A DNA stretch of 64,000 nt, taken from Desulforhopalus sp. GTDB taxonomy: Bacteria > Desulfobacterota > Desulfobulbia > Desulfobulbales > Desulfocapsaceae. Shown here piece after piece: positions 63,304 through 64,000 of the stretch (positions are counted from its first letter, which is position 1; every line of letters starts with the position of its first letter). The position numbers and the translations under genes are program-made. Below the pieces are notes generated by a model that saw nothing but the letters and a program-made list of their open reading frames with translations, was not told where the DNA came from and searched no databases. Location: contig JAOTRX010000003.1 in NCBI GenBank assembly GCA_030247675.1, positions 248,001 through 312,000 of the forward strand, read 5' to 3'.

Positions 63304-64000
63304 GCTTTACCTCCATCTTTGCTGACGGGTTCCTGTTGTTGGCTAAGAAGGGACTGAATTTGTCCGGCGATGCAGCTGGCGGTGATCGGCAGGCCGTCAA
63401 AATTCAAGACCGACAGCAGTTTCTGCGGCGTGAAATCGCCCTCGCTGATCAAGAGGGTGCGCAGCTGGCCGTCGCGGTTCTGTTCGATGACGAAAACCTG
63501 CTCGTGACCATGGATGAAGGCAAGTACCTCATCAGTCAGAGGAAAGGCGCGCAGCCTGAGGGAGTTGATCGCTATGCCCTGGTCGCCGAGGCTGTGGATT
63601 GCCTCGTAGGCGGCGTCGGTGGTGGTGCCGAAAAAGATGGCGCCGAGGCGGCTTTCCGGGTGGCGCGTCCGGATCCGCGGGCCTGGCACCAAACCGCGGG
63701 CGGTCTGCCATTTAACGAGCAGGCGCTCCATGTTCGCCTGATAGATCGGGCTTTCTTCGGTATAGCCCGAATACTCGTTGTGCGAGGTGCCGCGGGTGAA
63801 GTAGGCGCCCTTGGTGGGGTGGGCTCCGGGATAGGTGCGGTAGCAGATGCCGTCACCGTCGACATCAAGGTAGCGGCCCCATTTTTCCTGGCGGGCGTCG
63901 AGGTCTTCGGCGGTCAGCACCTTGCCGCGGTCATAGCGGCGGGCATCGTCCCAATGCAAGGGCGGGCTGATGTGGTCGTTCATCCCCAGGTCAAGGTCGC
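63300..64000 (-). CDS. korA: 2-oxoacid:ferredoxin oxidoreductase alpha subunit (partial, C-terminal)
   Basis: The C-terminal 232 residues of the alpha subunit; the frame is open to the right edge, where DLDLGMNDHISPP marks the usual joint, so the ATG at 63983 is internal. YRTYPGAHPTKGAYFTRGTSHNEYS is the family signature, and the last domain has VFVIEQNRDGQLRTLL. The missing part should hold the pyruvate-domain N-terminus. Confidence 0.88.
   Translation of the reverse strand, partial: DLDLGMNDHISPPLHWDDARRYDRGKVLTAEDLDARQEKWGRYLDVDGDGICYRTYPGAHPTKGAYFTRGTSHNEYSGYTEESPIYQANMERLLVKWQTARGLVPGPRIRTRHPESRLGAIFFGTTTDAAYEAIHSLGDQGIAINSLRLRAFPLTDEVLAFIHGHEQVFVIEQNRDGQLRTLLISEGDFTPQKLLSVLNFDGLPITASCIAGQIQSLLSQQQEPVSKDGGKA

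Overview
The window comes from an anaerobic, diazotrophic bacterium, most likely a Desulfobacterota (former Deltaproteobacteria) sulfate-reducer-type organism. This rests on an anaerobe-type nif cluster (nifI1 and nifI2 between nifH and nifD, a long NifD, a short NifK), a 2-oxoacid:ferredoxin oxidoreductase, HD-GYP/PilZ signalling and many PAS proteins. The family level (Desulfobulbales-like) is inference from gene content and protein style only.

Layout. (1) 1-3.7 kb: nifE-nifN-nifB on the minus strand (nifB runs off the left edge), behind a sigma54 promoter and a perfect NifA site. (2) 4.1-7.2 kb: an AT-rich four-gene set of small exported proteins with LPP20/FlgT-like features, then a universal stress protein. 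(3) 8.4-16.8 kb, plus strand: a radical SAM/SPASM protein, then a c-di-GMP-flavoured set (PilZ protein, HEAT/cNMP-binding protein, HEAT-like protein, HD-GYP phosphodiesterase) and a nitroreductase. (4) 17.0-18.1 kb: an exported glycine-rich protein. (5) 18.6-26.3 kb, minus strand: the main nif operon, nifH-nifI1-nifI2-nifD-nifK, followed by a NifB-like/NifX fusion that has lost the radical-SAM cysteines, a thioredoxin-like [2Fe-2S] ferredoxin, a GNAT enzyme, a HEPN-like protein and an unknown small protein. Two REP/BIME-like palindromic elements sit inside this operon. nifA is divergent from nifH, and nifV converges on nifA. (6) 29.7-47.3 kb: a hybrid histidine kinase, PHP phosphoesterase, NikR, an MFS carrier, an amino-acid ABC transporter without an ATPase, an AMP-forming ligase, RmuC, a ZIP carrier, a HIT protein, a hemerythrin, a PAS protein and a flavin disulfide reductase. 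The hemerythrin and reductase genes each follow an FNR-type palindrome. (7) 47.5-54.6 kb: an outer-membrane-protein remnant, then clpA, clpS, holA, map and a Bcr/CflA-type exporter. (8) 54.6-62 kb: a mobile/accessory zone with a REP-associated tyrosine transposase unit and its decayed copy, an IS30 element, an intact relative of the outer-membrane remnant, an aldo/keto reductase, two immunity-like small proteins and a DUF5343 + Swt1-type HEPN pair. (9) 62.2-64 kb: korB and the end of korA.

How it works together: NifA with sigma54 should drive nifHDK, nifENB and nifV. NifEN and NifB build FeMo-co, NifV supplies homocitrate, and NifI1/I2 switch nitrogenase off after ammonium. The [2Fe-2S] ferredoxin and possibly the Kor system could supply electrons. 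The strongest novelty is the pseudo-radical-SAM NifB/NifX fusion with its unusual operon tail. Second are the HEPN/DUF5343 pair and the decayed outer-membrane paralogue at 47.5 kb. No tRNA, rRNA or CRISPR array was recognised.
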